Positions 16,773 through 25,063 of a DNA stretch of 64,000 bases are shown here, piece by piece. Position 1 is the stretch's first letter. Every line of letters begins with the position of its first letter. Both the position numbers and the translations under genes were made by a program. The notes beneath the pieces were generated by a model that saw only the letters and a program-made list of their open reading frames with translations, searched no databases and was not told the DNA's origin. The stretch lies in NCBI GenBank assembly GCA_034925865.1, contig JAYFRN010000025.1, positions 1 through 64,000 of the forward strand, read 5' to 3'. This stretch comes from Oscillospiraceae bacterium (GTDB taxonomy: Bacteria; Bacillota; Clostridia; Oscillospirales; SIG627).

Positions 16773-18716
16773 TTAATCTGCCGAATCACTCAGATATTCT
16801 ATTGAATCTCCGACGAAATTCTGAAGCTCGTCTGCGTCGAGCGGCCTTTGCGCAATGACCGCGAGCATATAAATTTGTTTTGCGATCTTTGCTGCTTTTT
16901 CGGACTTGGATTGGTCGGAGATCATATCCGATAGTCTCTTAATTAAGGCGTTGGTTTTGTTTATAACAAGCTTTTCGCCCTGCTTTGAGGCATTTCCGGG
17001 TATATTCTCACCGCGTGAATACAGCTTCATCATATCAGCGAACCTCCGCTCGCTTTCAGAAAGTGTAACGAGGGCGGGATACGCTCCGCTTTTCAGAGAT
17101 TCGAATACTATTTCTACTCCTTCGCCTGCGGCGGAGGTAAACAGCTTTTTAAGCGCTTCTTCATTCGCGGGCTTGTTCGTTTCGTCCTTCTGATCGGCTT
17201 CTGAGGTATTGCGAAGCGCGCTGTCAACGTCGCTGTCTATGCGCACGAACTTAAGCGGAGAAAGCTTTCCTTCGAGAAAGCTGATAAACTGAGTGTCAAT
17301 AAGCGCGTCAAGCAGAAGCACATCAATGTTCTGTTCCTTGTACATGCGGATATAGTTTATCTGCTGAAGCTTGTTCGTGGCGTAATAAACGATCTTTTCC
17401 GTTATACCGGCTTTTTCAGATAGATGCGCGGAATATTCGGCGAGCGTGACATATTCATCGTCCGCGGTCTTGAAAATGACAGCGTCTTTTGTCTTGTCAT
17501 AAAATTTTCCGTCGCGCATACAGCCGTATTCGACAAACGGCTTTATGTCGTCCCAGAATTTTTCATAATCGGCTCTCTGCGTGTTAAACAGTGAATTGAG
17601 CTTATCGGAGATTTTTTTAGTGATATGCGCCGATACCTTGGAAACATATCCGCTGTTCTGAAGATAGCTGCGCGACACGTTGAGCGGAAGCTCCGGACAG
17701 TCGAGGACACCCTTTAAAAGCATCATATATTCCGGAATCACTTCTTTTATATTATCCGCGACGAAAACCTGGTTGTAATAAAGTTTTACCTGACCCTCCA
17801 GGTTTTCATATTCGTGAGCGAGCTTCGGGAAATACAGTATCCCTTTGAAATTGAGAGGAAAATCGGCGTTTATGTGAATATAGAACAGCGGCTCGCGCCA
17901 GTCGTCAAATACTTTTTTATAAAAATCACGGTACATTTCGTCGGTGCATTCGGACGCCGGACGCAGCCATAGAGGCGAGGTGTCGTTTATCGGCTTTTCG
18001 GATTCATTTTCCTCTCCGTCCTTTTTCTCTTTATCAGCATTTGCTTTTTTCTCTTCGGAGCTTTTGTCGATGAAATAAATGGGTACGGACATAAAGGCGC
18101 AGTATTTATTCAGTATCCCGTTCAGACGGGCTTTATCGAGAAATTCTTTTTCGTCGTCCGATATGTGCATAACGACTTCGGTTCCTCTGACGGTCTTTTC
18201 GCCTTCACCCATTTCAAATTCTCCCGTGTCGCTGCATTTCCAATATGACGCGGGCCCATCCTGAAAGGATTTTGTATTGATCTCGACATATTCGGAAACC
18301 ATGAATGCGGAATAGAAGCCGAGGCCGAAGTGTCCTATTATTCCCGACGATCCGTCGGAATCGGATTTACTCTCGTATTTTTCAATAAAGTCAAGCGCGC
18401 CCGAAAGCGCTATCTGATTGATATACCGTTTGATTTCATCGGCGGTCATGCCAATTCCGTTGTCTGAGACGGTTATGGTTGAAAGATCCTTGTCGAGAGT
18501 GACCGTGATGCGGTATTCCGCTTCATCACCGGGCGCTTCGTTCAGTGACACGAGCCTTTTATGCTTTGTTACGGCGTCGCAGGCGTTGGAGACGATTTCG
18601 CGCAGGAATATTTCTTTGTCTGAATAAAGCCAACGTTTTATAATCGGAAAAATGTGCTCTGTCTGGACAGAGATCCCGCCCTTTTCAAAAGCTTTTTCTT
18701 TATTTTGCTCTGACAT
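16773..18716 (-). CDS. htpG: Molecular chaperone HtpG (bacterial Hsp90)
   Basis: 647 residues, the normal length. The GHKL ATPase domain (about 1-230) has the N-box FLREIVSNACDA, DNGIGM, and the glycine-rich lid GIIGHFGLGFYS. The middle domain and C-terminal dimerisation domain follow. A charged insertion (Lys/Glu-rich, about 225-245) sits where eukaryotic Hsp90 has its linker. It is a cytoplasmic ATP-dependent chaperone acting on late folding intermediates. A GAGGTAA site and a consensus promoter lie upstream. No CIRCE element is visible, so classic HrcA control is unlikely. Confidence 0.96.
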   Translation of the reverse strand: MSEQNKEKAFEKGGISVQTEHIFPIIKRWLYSDKEIFLREIVSNACDAVTKHKRLVSLNEAPGDEAEYRITVTLDKDLSTITVSDNGIGMTADEIKRYINQIALSGALDFIEKYESKSDSDGSSGIIGHFGLGFYSAFMVSEYVEINTKSFQDGPASYWKCSDTGEFEMGEGEKTVRGTEVVMHISDDEKEFLDKARLNGILNKYCAFMSVPIYFIDKSSEEKKANADKEKKDGEENESEKPINDTSPLWLRPASECTDEMYRDFYKKVFDDWREPLFYIHINADFPLNFKGILYFPKLAHEYENLEGQVKLYYNQVFVADNIKEVIPEYMMLLKGVLDCPELPLNVSRSYLQNSGYVSKVSAHITKKISDKLNSLFNTQRADYEKFWDDIKPFVEYGCMRDGKFYDKTKDAVIFKTADDEYVTLAEYSAHLSEKAGITEKIVYYATNKLQQINYIRMYKEQNIDVLLLDALIDTQFISFLEGKLSPLKFVRIDSDVDSALRNTSEADQKDETNKPANEEALKKLFTSAAGEGVEIVFESLKSGAYPALVTLSESERRFADMMKLYSRGENIPGNASKQGEKLVINKTNALIKRLSDMISDQSKSEKAAKIAKQIYMLAVIAQRPLDADELQNFVGDSIEYLSDSAD

Positions 18717-18751
18717 ACAATTACCTCTTTTGCGTTGATTTATATTTTTAT

Positions 18752-18780
18752 ATTATAATGCATTTGGATTGCCTTGTCAA
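18752..18780 (-). promoter_or_regulatory. Sigma-A promoter of htpG
   Basis: On the minus strand, perfect TTGACA (18780-18775), 17-base spacer, perfect TATAAT (18757-18752), ~35 bases before the start codon. Confidence 0.87.
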
Positions 18781-18859
18781 TATTTAGGTAAGCATTCGAC
18801 AGCTTTTTGGCGCGTGTATGCCGCAAATAAAAAACCATTTCAATCGCATTTTGCAGTTA

Positions 18860-18961
18860 TTATTAACTCGGCAATTGAATATTTACATTTAAAGAGAAAA
18901 AGGCTTTAGTATATGGGCTTTTCTCTTAATAAGACAATATCATTTAGTTGCCGATTAATAA
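18860..18961 (+). repeat. Interspersed palindromic repeat, copy D
   Basis: The best preserved copy. The left end is TTATTAACTCGGCAATTGAA and the right end ...TTGCCGATTAATAA, giving nearly perfect outer inverted repeats. Inner arms AAGAGAAAA / TTTTCTCTT flank AGTATATGGGC. It lies between the divergent htpG and parvulin-like lipoprotein genes. Confidence 0.8.
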
Positions 18962-19026
18962 AACACGGACAGAATCCGTAAAACATAATCAATTTACATA
19001 GAAATGTAGATTTTTATTTGTACGTA

Positions 19027-19035
19027 TGATATAAT
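19027..19035 (+). promoter_or_regulatory. Extended -10 promoter of the lipoprotein operon
   Basis: TGATATAAT combines an extended -10 TG with a perfect TATAAT (19030-19035), 33 bases before the ATG. No good -35 lies 17 bases upstream. Confidence 0.55.
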
Positions 19036-19068
19036 AACCGAAAACAAAGAAATTCGGAGATATAATTG

Positions 19069-20163
19069 ATGAGAACTTCAAAAAGAGTTATTTGCGCCGC
19101 GTTGGCGGTGATTACCATACTCATGTGCTCGCTCGTCTCATGCTCTGAGACGAATTCCACGCTGATCAGCTTTAAGGACATGAAGCTTTCGACCAACGTG
19201 TTTTTGTTTCTGGTTTCGAGATATAAGACGACTTATCTGCAATATGCTTATCAGACTATGACCGGCAAGACAGTGGCGATCAGCGATCTGACCGACTATC
19301 CTGACTTCTGGGCTCAGCAGGTCGGAGACACTGCCGCGGAGACACGCGGTGCGGGCATTCTGCAAATGACGCTTTACGATCAGGAGGCAATTCTTTATTA
19401 CGCGTGGTATGCAAAGGACAAGGGCATATCGCTTACATCCGCGGAAAAGGCATCGCTGAAGGAGACGCTTGATTCAAGCATCACCTCCGTATATAAAACA
19501 AAATCGGCGTTTGAGGCCGCGCTTAAGGAATTCGGGATGACATATAATCTCTATCTCGGATATCTCGAGCTTTCAAAGCTTTCTGAAAAAGGCAAAAGCT
19601 CTCTTTATGAAGCCGGCGGCGAGGCTGAAATAAACGACGCAAAGATCCTTGATTATTTCAAGAATAATTATTATACTACAAACAGAATAAAAATAAACGT
19701 CAAAACCGATGCCGACGGAAAGGAGCTTTCCGAAGAGGATGCGGCCAAAAAGACGGCGCTCGTTGACGAAATAATGAAGAAAATGGAGGACGGCACGCTG
19801 TTTGAGGATCTTTTGGAATACGACGAGACTTCGCCGGATACAGACAAGGCCTCTGCATACAAGGATGCACACAGAACCGAATCGCTCAGCGAAATCGGCG
19901 CGTCCGCATATTTTGACACGGTTAAATCGCTTGGCATAGGCGGCATAGGTAAAGCCGAGATCGGTTCAAACATATTTATAATAAAGCGTTATGCGCTCGA
20001 CGAAGCAAAGGTTACCGATTATACCTCTACAATCAAGGGCATGCTGATGACTAAGGATTTTGCGACGAGATATTCGGCGCTCAGTCAGCTTTTTGTCGTG
20101 GATAAAAGCGTTTTTGATCTTTTAAACGTTTCAAATATCCCGTTGAATAAGATGTTTGGTTGA
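19069..20163 (+). CDS. Parvulin/PrsA-like lipoprotein
   Basis: A ~364-residue exported lipoprotein. The signal ends in LVSC, a lipobox (Cys near residue 25). The helical N-terminal part (about 30-190) resembles SurA/PrsA chaperone domains. Around residues 200-310 a segment starting RIKINVKTDADGKELSEEDA has the shape of a PPIC-type prolyl isomerase domain, including the FEDLLEYDETSPDT turn, but it is divergent. The likely role is folding of secreted proteins on the outer face of the membrane. The start is ATG 19069 (CGGAGA eight bases upstream) rather than the TTG at 19066. Confidence 0.7.
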   Translation: MRTSKRVICAALAVITILMCSLVSCSETNSTLISFKDMKLSTNVFLFLVSRYKTTYLQYAYQTMTGKTVAISDLTDYPDFWAQQVGDTAAETRGAGILQMTLYDQEAILYYAWYAKDKGISLTSAEKASLKETLDSSITSVYKTKSAFEAALKEFGMTYNLYLGYLELSKLSEKGKSSLYEAGGEAEINDAKILDYFKNNYYTTNRIKINVKTDADGKELSEEDAAKKTALVDEIMKKMEDGTLFEDLLEYDETSPDTDKASAYKDAHRTESLSEIGASAYFDTVKSLGIGGIGKAEIGSNIFIIKRYALDEAKVTDYTSTIKGMLMTKDFATRYSALSQLFVVDKSVFDLLNVSNIPLNKMFG

Positions 20164-20181
20164 AAAGCAAGGAAAATTGAT

Positions 20182-20910
20182 ATGGACGGATACAGAGACG
20201 ATCTGGAGCCTACCTCAAAGCCGGGAAAGGTTTTGAGATGGGTGGTGCTTGCAATAGCCGCTGCTTTATATTTGTTTTTGTTCGGAAGGCTTTATATTGC
20301 GCGGGACACATCGCTTACAAAGACCGTTATACTCGACCCCAATGCTGTATCAAGGCGTACGGAGAGCATTCTACAGCTCCCGATGCCCGATCGCAGCCCG
20401 CTTTATATGATTTCGAAAGTTGCGGCCGAAGGACACAGGGAGTTTTTCGGTGTCACACGCTGCGACCCGACCACGACAATGGATCCTGAGGGAAGAATAC
20501 AGATCAGATATATCACATATCTCACAAGCGCTCACAATCTTCAGTTTTCCATGAAGGTTAATACAAAATATCATCCCGTCGATAAAGACGGATATCTGCC
20601 GTATGATATTTATATCACCGCGCGGTGTCCCGGAGGGCAGACGCATAAATATAATATGTCATACTGCGCATCGGAAAACACCTTAGGGTATTATACCTTC
20701 CGATTCGGATTCAACGACATAAATATAAACCTCGAAGAAGAAACGGTTTATCTTTATATTAAGGACGGGAACAAGACCCTTTTAAGTCTGAAGCTCGCCG
20801 GCCCCCAAACAAACACAAGTGAACTTAACTCTTATAACATCGAATATAGTTATCTTAAAGACTTAAAAAAATATAAAATATACGGAGAGGGAAAAGGAGA
20901 AGCAAAATGA
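20182..20910 (+). CDS. Single-pass membrane protein of unknown function
   Basis: 242 residues with one TM segment (about 18-39) and a ~200-residue outer domain with predominantly beta character. It starts 18 bases after the parvulin-like gene, and its stop overlaps the next start by four bases (ATGA), so it is translationally coupled to the TIM-barrel gene. No family recognised. Its position suggests an envelope function linked to the lipoprotein upstream. Confidence 0.7.
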   Translation: MDGYRDDLEPTSKPGKVLRWVVLAIAAALYLFLFGRLYIARDTSLTKTVILDPNAVSRRTESILQLPMPDRSPLYMISKVAAEGHREFFGVTRCDPTTTMDPEGRIQIRYITYLTSAHNLQFSMKVNTKYHPVDKDGYLPYDIYITARCPGGQTHKYNMSYCASENTLGYYTFRFGFNDININLEEETVYLYIKDGNKTLLSLKLAGPQTNTSELNSYNIEYSYLKDLKKYKIYGEGKGEAK

Positions 20911-21749
20911 AAAAGGGGATCAATATATGGTCGTTTCCCAGCGGCATGACTCTTTCTGAAAAAATTGTCATGGCAAAAAAAGCCGGGTTTGAAGGGATTG
21001 AGCTTTCGCTTGATGAGGAAGGAGAGCTTTCGCTTAAATCCGGCGAAAAGGAGCTTGGCGCGATAAAGAAGCTAGCATCCGATACGGGAATTTCTCTTCC
21101 GTCGCTCGCGTCCGGGCTTTACTGGGGAAATCCGATCACGTCATCCGACCCCGCGATAAGAAAACGTTCCGCGGAAATAACAAAGCGTCAGCTCGAGGCA
21201 GCTTCTATTCTCGGCTGCCGCACGATTCTTGTCCTTCCGGGCGTTGTCAACGCTGATTTTATACCTGGATGCGAGATCGTTGAATACGATGTGGCTTATG
21301 AAAGAGCTTTAAACGGGTTCAGGACGCTTTCTGAAACCGCAAAAGAATACGGTGTGTATCTATGCCTTGAAAACGTATGGAACAAATTCCTGCTTTCACC
21401 GATTGAAATGAAAACTTTCATAGACGAAATCGGAAGCGAATATGTTTGCAGCTATTTGGATGTCGGTAATACGATCGCTTTCGGATATCCCGAGCATTGG
21501 ATTAAAATACTCGGCACCAGGATCAAGTCTGTTCACTTCAAAGATTACCGCAGCTCTGTCGGTACACTTGGCGGCTTTGTCGATTTACTTGCCGGCGATG
21601 TGAATTATCCGGCTGTAGTGAACGAATTGAACCGTACAGGTTATGACGGATGGGTATTCGGTGAAATGATCCCCGCATACAATCACTATTCCGATCAGAT
21701 AATTTACAATACCTCCGCGTCTATGGACAGAATATTGAGCGGAAAATGA
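20907..21749 (+). CDS. Sugar isomerase/epimerase-like TIM-barrel protein
   Basis: 280 residues of the xylose-isomerase-like AP endonuclease 2 fold. Metal-ligand signatures: CLENVWN (Glu near 155), YLDVGNT (Asp near 190), SVHFKDYR (His near 213) and a C-terminal WVFGEMIP Glu. These are typical of hexulose-phosphate or ketose 3-epimerases and inosose-type isomerases that act on sugars via a divalent metal. The substrate is uncertain. The gene overlaps rlmA by four bases. Confidence 0.82.
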   Translation: MKKGINIWSFPSGMTLSEKIVMAKKAGFEGIELSLDEEGELSLKSGEKELGAIKKLASDTGISLPSLASGLYWGNPITSSDPAIRKRSAEITKRQLEAASILGCRTILVLPGVVNADFIPGCEIVEYDVAYERALNGFRTLSETAKEYGVYLCLENVWNKFLLSPIEMKTFIDEIGSEYVCSYLDVGNTIAFGYPEHWIKILGTRIKSVHFKDYRSSVGTLGGFVDLLAGDVNYPAVVNELNRTGYDGWVFGEMIPAYNHYSDQIIYNTSASMDRILSGK

Positions 21750-22615
21750 GCGCCTTGATTTGCCCCGTGTGTTCCTGCCCGTTGGCATTCCGTGAAAACA
21801 GCTCATATTCCCGCGCGTATGTGTGCGAAAAGGGTCACAGCTTTGATATATCTTCAAAGGGATATGTCAATTTTATGACCGGTGCCGGCGCGTCCGGATC
21901 GGGCGACAACGATGAGATGGCGAGGTCGCGCCATGAATTCCTTGAGGGCGGAGCATATGCGCGGCTTGCGGATTTTATGGCCGCGGAGCTTTGTGGCTTC
22001 AGAAACGGCTTATCTGATTCTGTTTTTGCTTTTTCCTTTTCCTTTGCCGATGCCGGGTGCGGAGACGGGTATTATACAGGACGCATGGTCGAGGCTCTGT
22101 CGAAAATCGGCGAAACCGATGCATATGGCTTTGATTTGTCAAAACGCGCCGTCATGCTCGCGGCGAAACGACAGGGAGCGTTATTCGCTGTTGCAGGAGT
22201 TTTTAAAATGCCGATTGCTTCGGACTCCCTGAACGCGGTGACAAGCATATTCGCTCCGGTCGCCGACGCGGAAGCGCACAGGACGCTGAAACCCGGCGGG
22301 AGGCTTTACGTAGTGTCACCCGGAGAACGCCATTTGTACGAGCTGAAACGTATTATATATGACGAGCCGTATGAAAATATTCTCAAAGCTCCCGAAAGAG
22401 AGGGATTTGAGCGGATTGAAGAAAAGCGTCTGTCATTTCCGGCGCATCTCAACAGCAACTCGGAAATAAAAGCGCTTTTCAATATGACGCCATATGCATA
22501 TAAGACCTCAGAGCGCGATGTCGGCAAGCTTGAAAACGTAAACGAACTCGATGTGACCGCGGAATTTATTATTAACATATATGAAAAGAAGCCATGCAGG
22601 AAGCTTCATTATTAA
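21746..22615 (+). CDS. rlmA: 23S rRNA (guanine-N1)-methyltransferase
   Basis: 289 residues. An N-terminal zinc-binding finger (CPVCSCPL ... VCEKGHSFD, residues ~6-31) is followed by a class I SAM methyltransferase core with motif I ADAGCGDGYYTG (~107-118). This matches the RrmA/RlmA(II) family, which methylates G745 or G748 in helix 35 of 23S rRNA. It is the last gene of a tightly overlapping set. Its stop codon TAA (22613-22615) lies inside the left end of repeat copy E, so the extreme C-terminus may have been altered by the insertion. Confidence 0.88.
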   Translation: MSALICPVCSCPLAFRENSSYSRAYVCEKGHSFDISSKGYVNFMTGAGASGSGDNDEMARSRHEFLEGGAYARLADFMAAELCGFRNGLSDSVFAFSFSFADAGCGDGYYTGRMVEALSKIGETDAYGFDLSKRAVMLAAKRQGALFAVAGVFKMPIASDSLNAVTSIFAPVADAEAHRTLKPGGRLYVVSPGERHLYELKRIIYDEPYENILKAPEREGFERIEEKRLSFPAHLNSNSEIKALFNMTPYAYKTSERDVGKLENVNELDVTAEFIINIYEKKPCRKLHY

Positions 22616-22714
22616 AACGGCAATTAAATAATCCTTGTTTTACAGGAGAGAAAAGCCAATAAACATAAATCTTTTCACTTATTAACGGTAATTAATTAAA
22701 AGCAGAGTTAATAA
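22609..22714 (-). repeat. Interspersed palindromic repeat, copy E (inverted)
   Basis: On the minus strand it starts TTATTAACTCTGC, carries GGCTTTTCTCTCCTGTAAAA and ends in ATTTAATTGCCGTTTTAATAA-like sequence. The plus-strand left end overlaps the last seven bases of rlmA. It is the most divergent of the five clear copies in its loop. Confidence 0.68.
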
Positions 22715-22756
22715 AAGAAATGCTGACAGAAAAGAACAATAAATACTTTAAAAGCT

Positions 22757-22815
22757 TTTACGGGCTTTAAAGTGGCCCGTTTATAAATTGATGCGGGGCC
22801 TTTAAAAGCGGCCGT
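22757..22815 (+). promoter_or_regulatory. Two tandem GC-rich hairpins in the moxR leader
   Basis: ACGGGC, nine bases starting TTTAAA, then GCCCGT (22760-22780) is followed by a similar GGGGCC, TTTAAAAGC, GGCCG unit (22795-22814). They lie just upstream of moxR's ribosome binding site. Function unknown; a leader structure or a duplicated operator is possible. Confidence 0.4.
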
Positions 22816-22844
22816 AGCTTATCTATCGAAAGGTGTTTTTCGTC

Positions 22845-23843
22845 ATGACTCAAACAGCAACAAAAACACGGACAGCTTTATCGCTTGAAGAATGCTATGA
22901 TATTTCCGACAGGATTCTGTCGGGGGTATCCGGCGTTTTTTTAGGAAAACGCGATAAGATAACAAATGTGCTTTGCGCGCTGTATGCGGGCGGGCATATA
23001 TTGATCGAGGATGTGCCGGGCGTCGGAAAAACGACGTTGGCGACAGCTCTCGCGAAGACGACAGGGCTTAAATGCAACCGGGCGCAATTCACCCCGGACG
23101 TAACTGCCTCGGACATAACCGGCTTCAACATGTATAACCGGAAAACCGATGAGTTTGTGTACCGTGAAGGGCTTGCCATGTGTAATATTCTGCTTGCCGA
23201 TGAGATAAACAGAACCTCTCCGAAAACACAATCGAGCCTTCTTGAGGCCATGGAGGAGAGAAAGGTGACGGTGGACGGGATCACATACGAGCTTCCGAAG
23301 CCGTTTATCGTTATCGCTACGCAAAACCCATCCGGTTATGTGGGGACATATCCGCTGCCGGAGGCGCAGATAGACAGATTTCTCATGAGAATTTCACTCG
23401 GATATCCCGATGCGGAATCCGAAAAAAGAATGATTATGGACAGAAAGTCCGAAAATCCGCTGGATCTGCTTGGGCCGGCTGCCGAAAGCGGCGGAGAAGC
23501 TGTCAGGACGATTCAGAATTACTGTTCGGGCGTATACATTGATGACCGTATTTATTCATATATAGTCGAACTCGTCGCAAAAACGCGTTCTCACCGCAGC
23601 CTTGAGCTCGGAGCGAGCCCAAGAGCGTCGGTGGCGCTTATGAAAGCTTCTCAGGCAGCCGCGTTTATAGATAAACGCGATTATGTCCTTCCCGAGGATG
23701 TAAAACGGGTGTTTGCGGTGACGACGGCTCACAGATTCGTTTTTAAACAGGAGGCGCGATTCGGAAAGCTCACCGCCGAAGCGGTCGCGGCCGAGGTGTT
23801 GGAATCAACGGAGACCCCGTTCATGGGTTCGCGGAGACGGTAA
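22845..23843 (+). CDS. MoxR-family AAA+ ATPase
   Basis: About 332 residues. Walker A is EDVPGVGKTTLATALA (near residue 50), Walker B/sensor region LLADEINRTSPKTQSSLLEAMEE, sensor 1 VIATQNP and an arginine finger region in ASPRASVALM. MoxR ATPases act as chaperones for assembly or metal insertion, usually beside DUF58 and vWA proteins. The start is ATG 22845 with AAAGGTG upstream; an in-frame GTG at 22833 lies in that site. The stop codon overlaps the DUF58 start by one base. Confidence 0.92.
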   Translation: MTQTATKTRTALSLEECYDISDRILSGVSGVFLGKRDKITNVLCALYAGGHILIEDVPGVGKTTLATALAKTTGLKCNRAQFTPDVTASDITGFNMYNRKTDEFVYREGLAMCNILLADEINRTSPKTQSSLLEAMEERKVTVDGITYELPKPFIVIATQNPSGYVGTYPLPEAQIDRFLMRISLGYPDAESEKRMIMDRKSENPLDLLGPAAESGGEAVRTIQNYCSGVYIDDRIYSYIVELVAKTRSHRSLELGASPRASVALMKASQAAAFIDKRDYVLPEDVKRVFAVTTAHRFVFKQEARFGKLTAEAVAAEVLESTETPFMGSRRR

Positions 23844-25063
23844 TGAAACGTAATCTGCGTCGTTCGCGAATTACTTATCTGTGCATAATCATATTTGCCG
23901 TGATCTTCACGCAAGCGCTGCGCACTCCGCTGTCGACAGTGCTTTTTTGGCTTGTACTGACGCTTCCTGCTTTGACTTTGATTTACGCAGTGTTGACGCT
24001 TATGGCCGTGAGATACTCCGTCACCTGCCAAAGCCCCAGGATTGAAAGAGGAGGCGTAACGACGGTCTCATGCATAATAGAAAACGCGTCGGTATTTCCG
24101 GTGTTTTATCTTGAAGCGAACCTCGTGTATCCTGACGAAGCGGCGATAAATATTAACAGATCCACGCGTGAGCTGACTCTGTTTCCGATGAGCAGGGCCG
24201 CGATTCAAACGGATATAACCTTCGGATACAGGGGTAAATTCAAGATCGGCTTTGAATCTATCGTTGTTTACGATCTGCTGAGACTTTTTTCTCTGAGACT
24301 CAAAACAGGGCGTTTTGTTGTGATTGAGGTGTCTCCCCGCAGCGAAGCAATTGAGCTGTTTGACAACGGCTTTCAGGCCGCGGCCGGCGAAGCGTCCGGC
24401 TCGCATCTTTCGCATATAGAAAAGACCGACATATTCGGAATAAGAGAATATTTACCCGGCGACAGTCTTAAAAGTATACACTGGAAGCTGTCATCGAAAA
24501 CTATATCCGGAGAATTCAATCCTCTTGTTAAAATTTATGCCAATGATGATACACGCCGCAGATATGTGCTGTGCGATCTTGAGGAGAGAGCCGGCGCGCT
24601 GCCGGCGGAAGCAAGGGCAGAAACCGATGCCGCCGTGGAGGTGACGCTGGCATGTGTTTTGTCGGGAGTACGAAACGGCGAGGGATGCACAGTCTTGTGG
24701 TATGATCACGGACAAGAGGATATTCACGCAGAGGAAATCACATGCGCACAGGATTATAACAAGCTTTTCAGGGCTATCTCATTTGTTGAAAGCTATCAGG
24801 CCGGTTGCTGTCCGGGGCTTTCGCATATGATGGCGGCCTGTACCGGAACGCCTGAATCAATGGAGCTTTATCTGATTACGGCGCAGCTGTCACCCGAGTT
24901 ATTCAAAGCTGTTTCGGTATCGGTAAATGTAAGAACGGCAGTGTTTCCGGTATTTTTATCATTTAATAATAAAAGCTTTGAAAGTGAAAAGGCATTATTG
25001 CGGACGATTGGCATCGGCGCCGATATCGTAAACCGCAAAATGCCGATAAAAAACAATGATTGA
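23843..25063 (+). CDS. DUF58-domain membrane protein
   Basis: 406 residues. Two N-terminal TM segments (about 8-58) are followed by a cytoplasmic region with the DUF58 signature, IREYLPGDSLKSIHWKLSSKT (near residue 195-215), and a vWA-like C-terminal fold. It is the standard partner of MoxR and starts at TAATG, overlapping the moxR stop. The transglutaminase and vWA genes that often complete this operon are absent; the next gene is an RNA methyltransferase with an eight-base overlap. Confidence 0.9.
   Translation: MKRNLRRSRITYLCIIIFAVIFTQALRTPLSTVLFWLVLTLPALTLIYAVLTLMAVRYSVTCQSPRIERGGVTTVSCIIENASVFPVFYLEANLVYPDEAAININRSTRELTLFPMSRAAIQTDITFGYRGKFKIGFESIVVYDLLRLFSLRLKTGRFVVIEVSPRSEAIELFDNGFQAAAGEASGSHLSHIEKTDIFGIREYLPGDSLKSIHWKLSSKTISGEFNPLVKIYANDDTRRRYVLCDLEERAGALPAEARAETDAAVEVTLACVLSGVRNGEGCTVLWYDHGQEDIHAEEITCAQDYNKLFRAISFVESYQAGCCPGLSHMMAACTGTPESMELYLITAQLSPELFKAVSVSVNVRTAVFPVFLSFNNKSFESEKALLRTIGIGADIVNRKMPIKNND

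Noticed and set aside
18717-18860. CIRCE or other heat-shock operator before htpG
   Set aside because: No TTAGCACTC-type inverted repeat is present; only a consensus sigma-A promoter.
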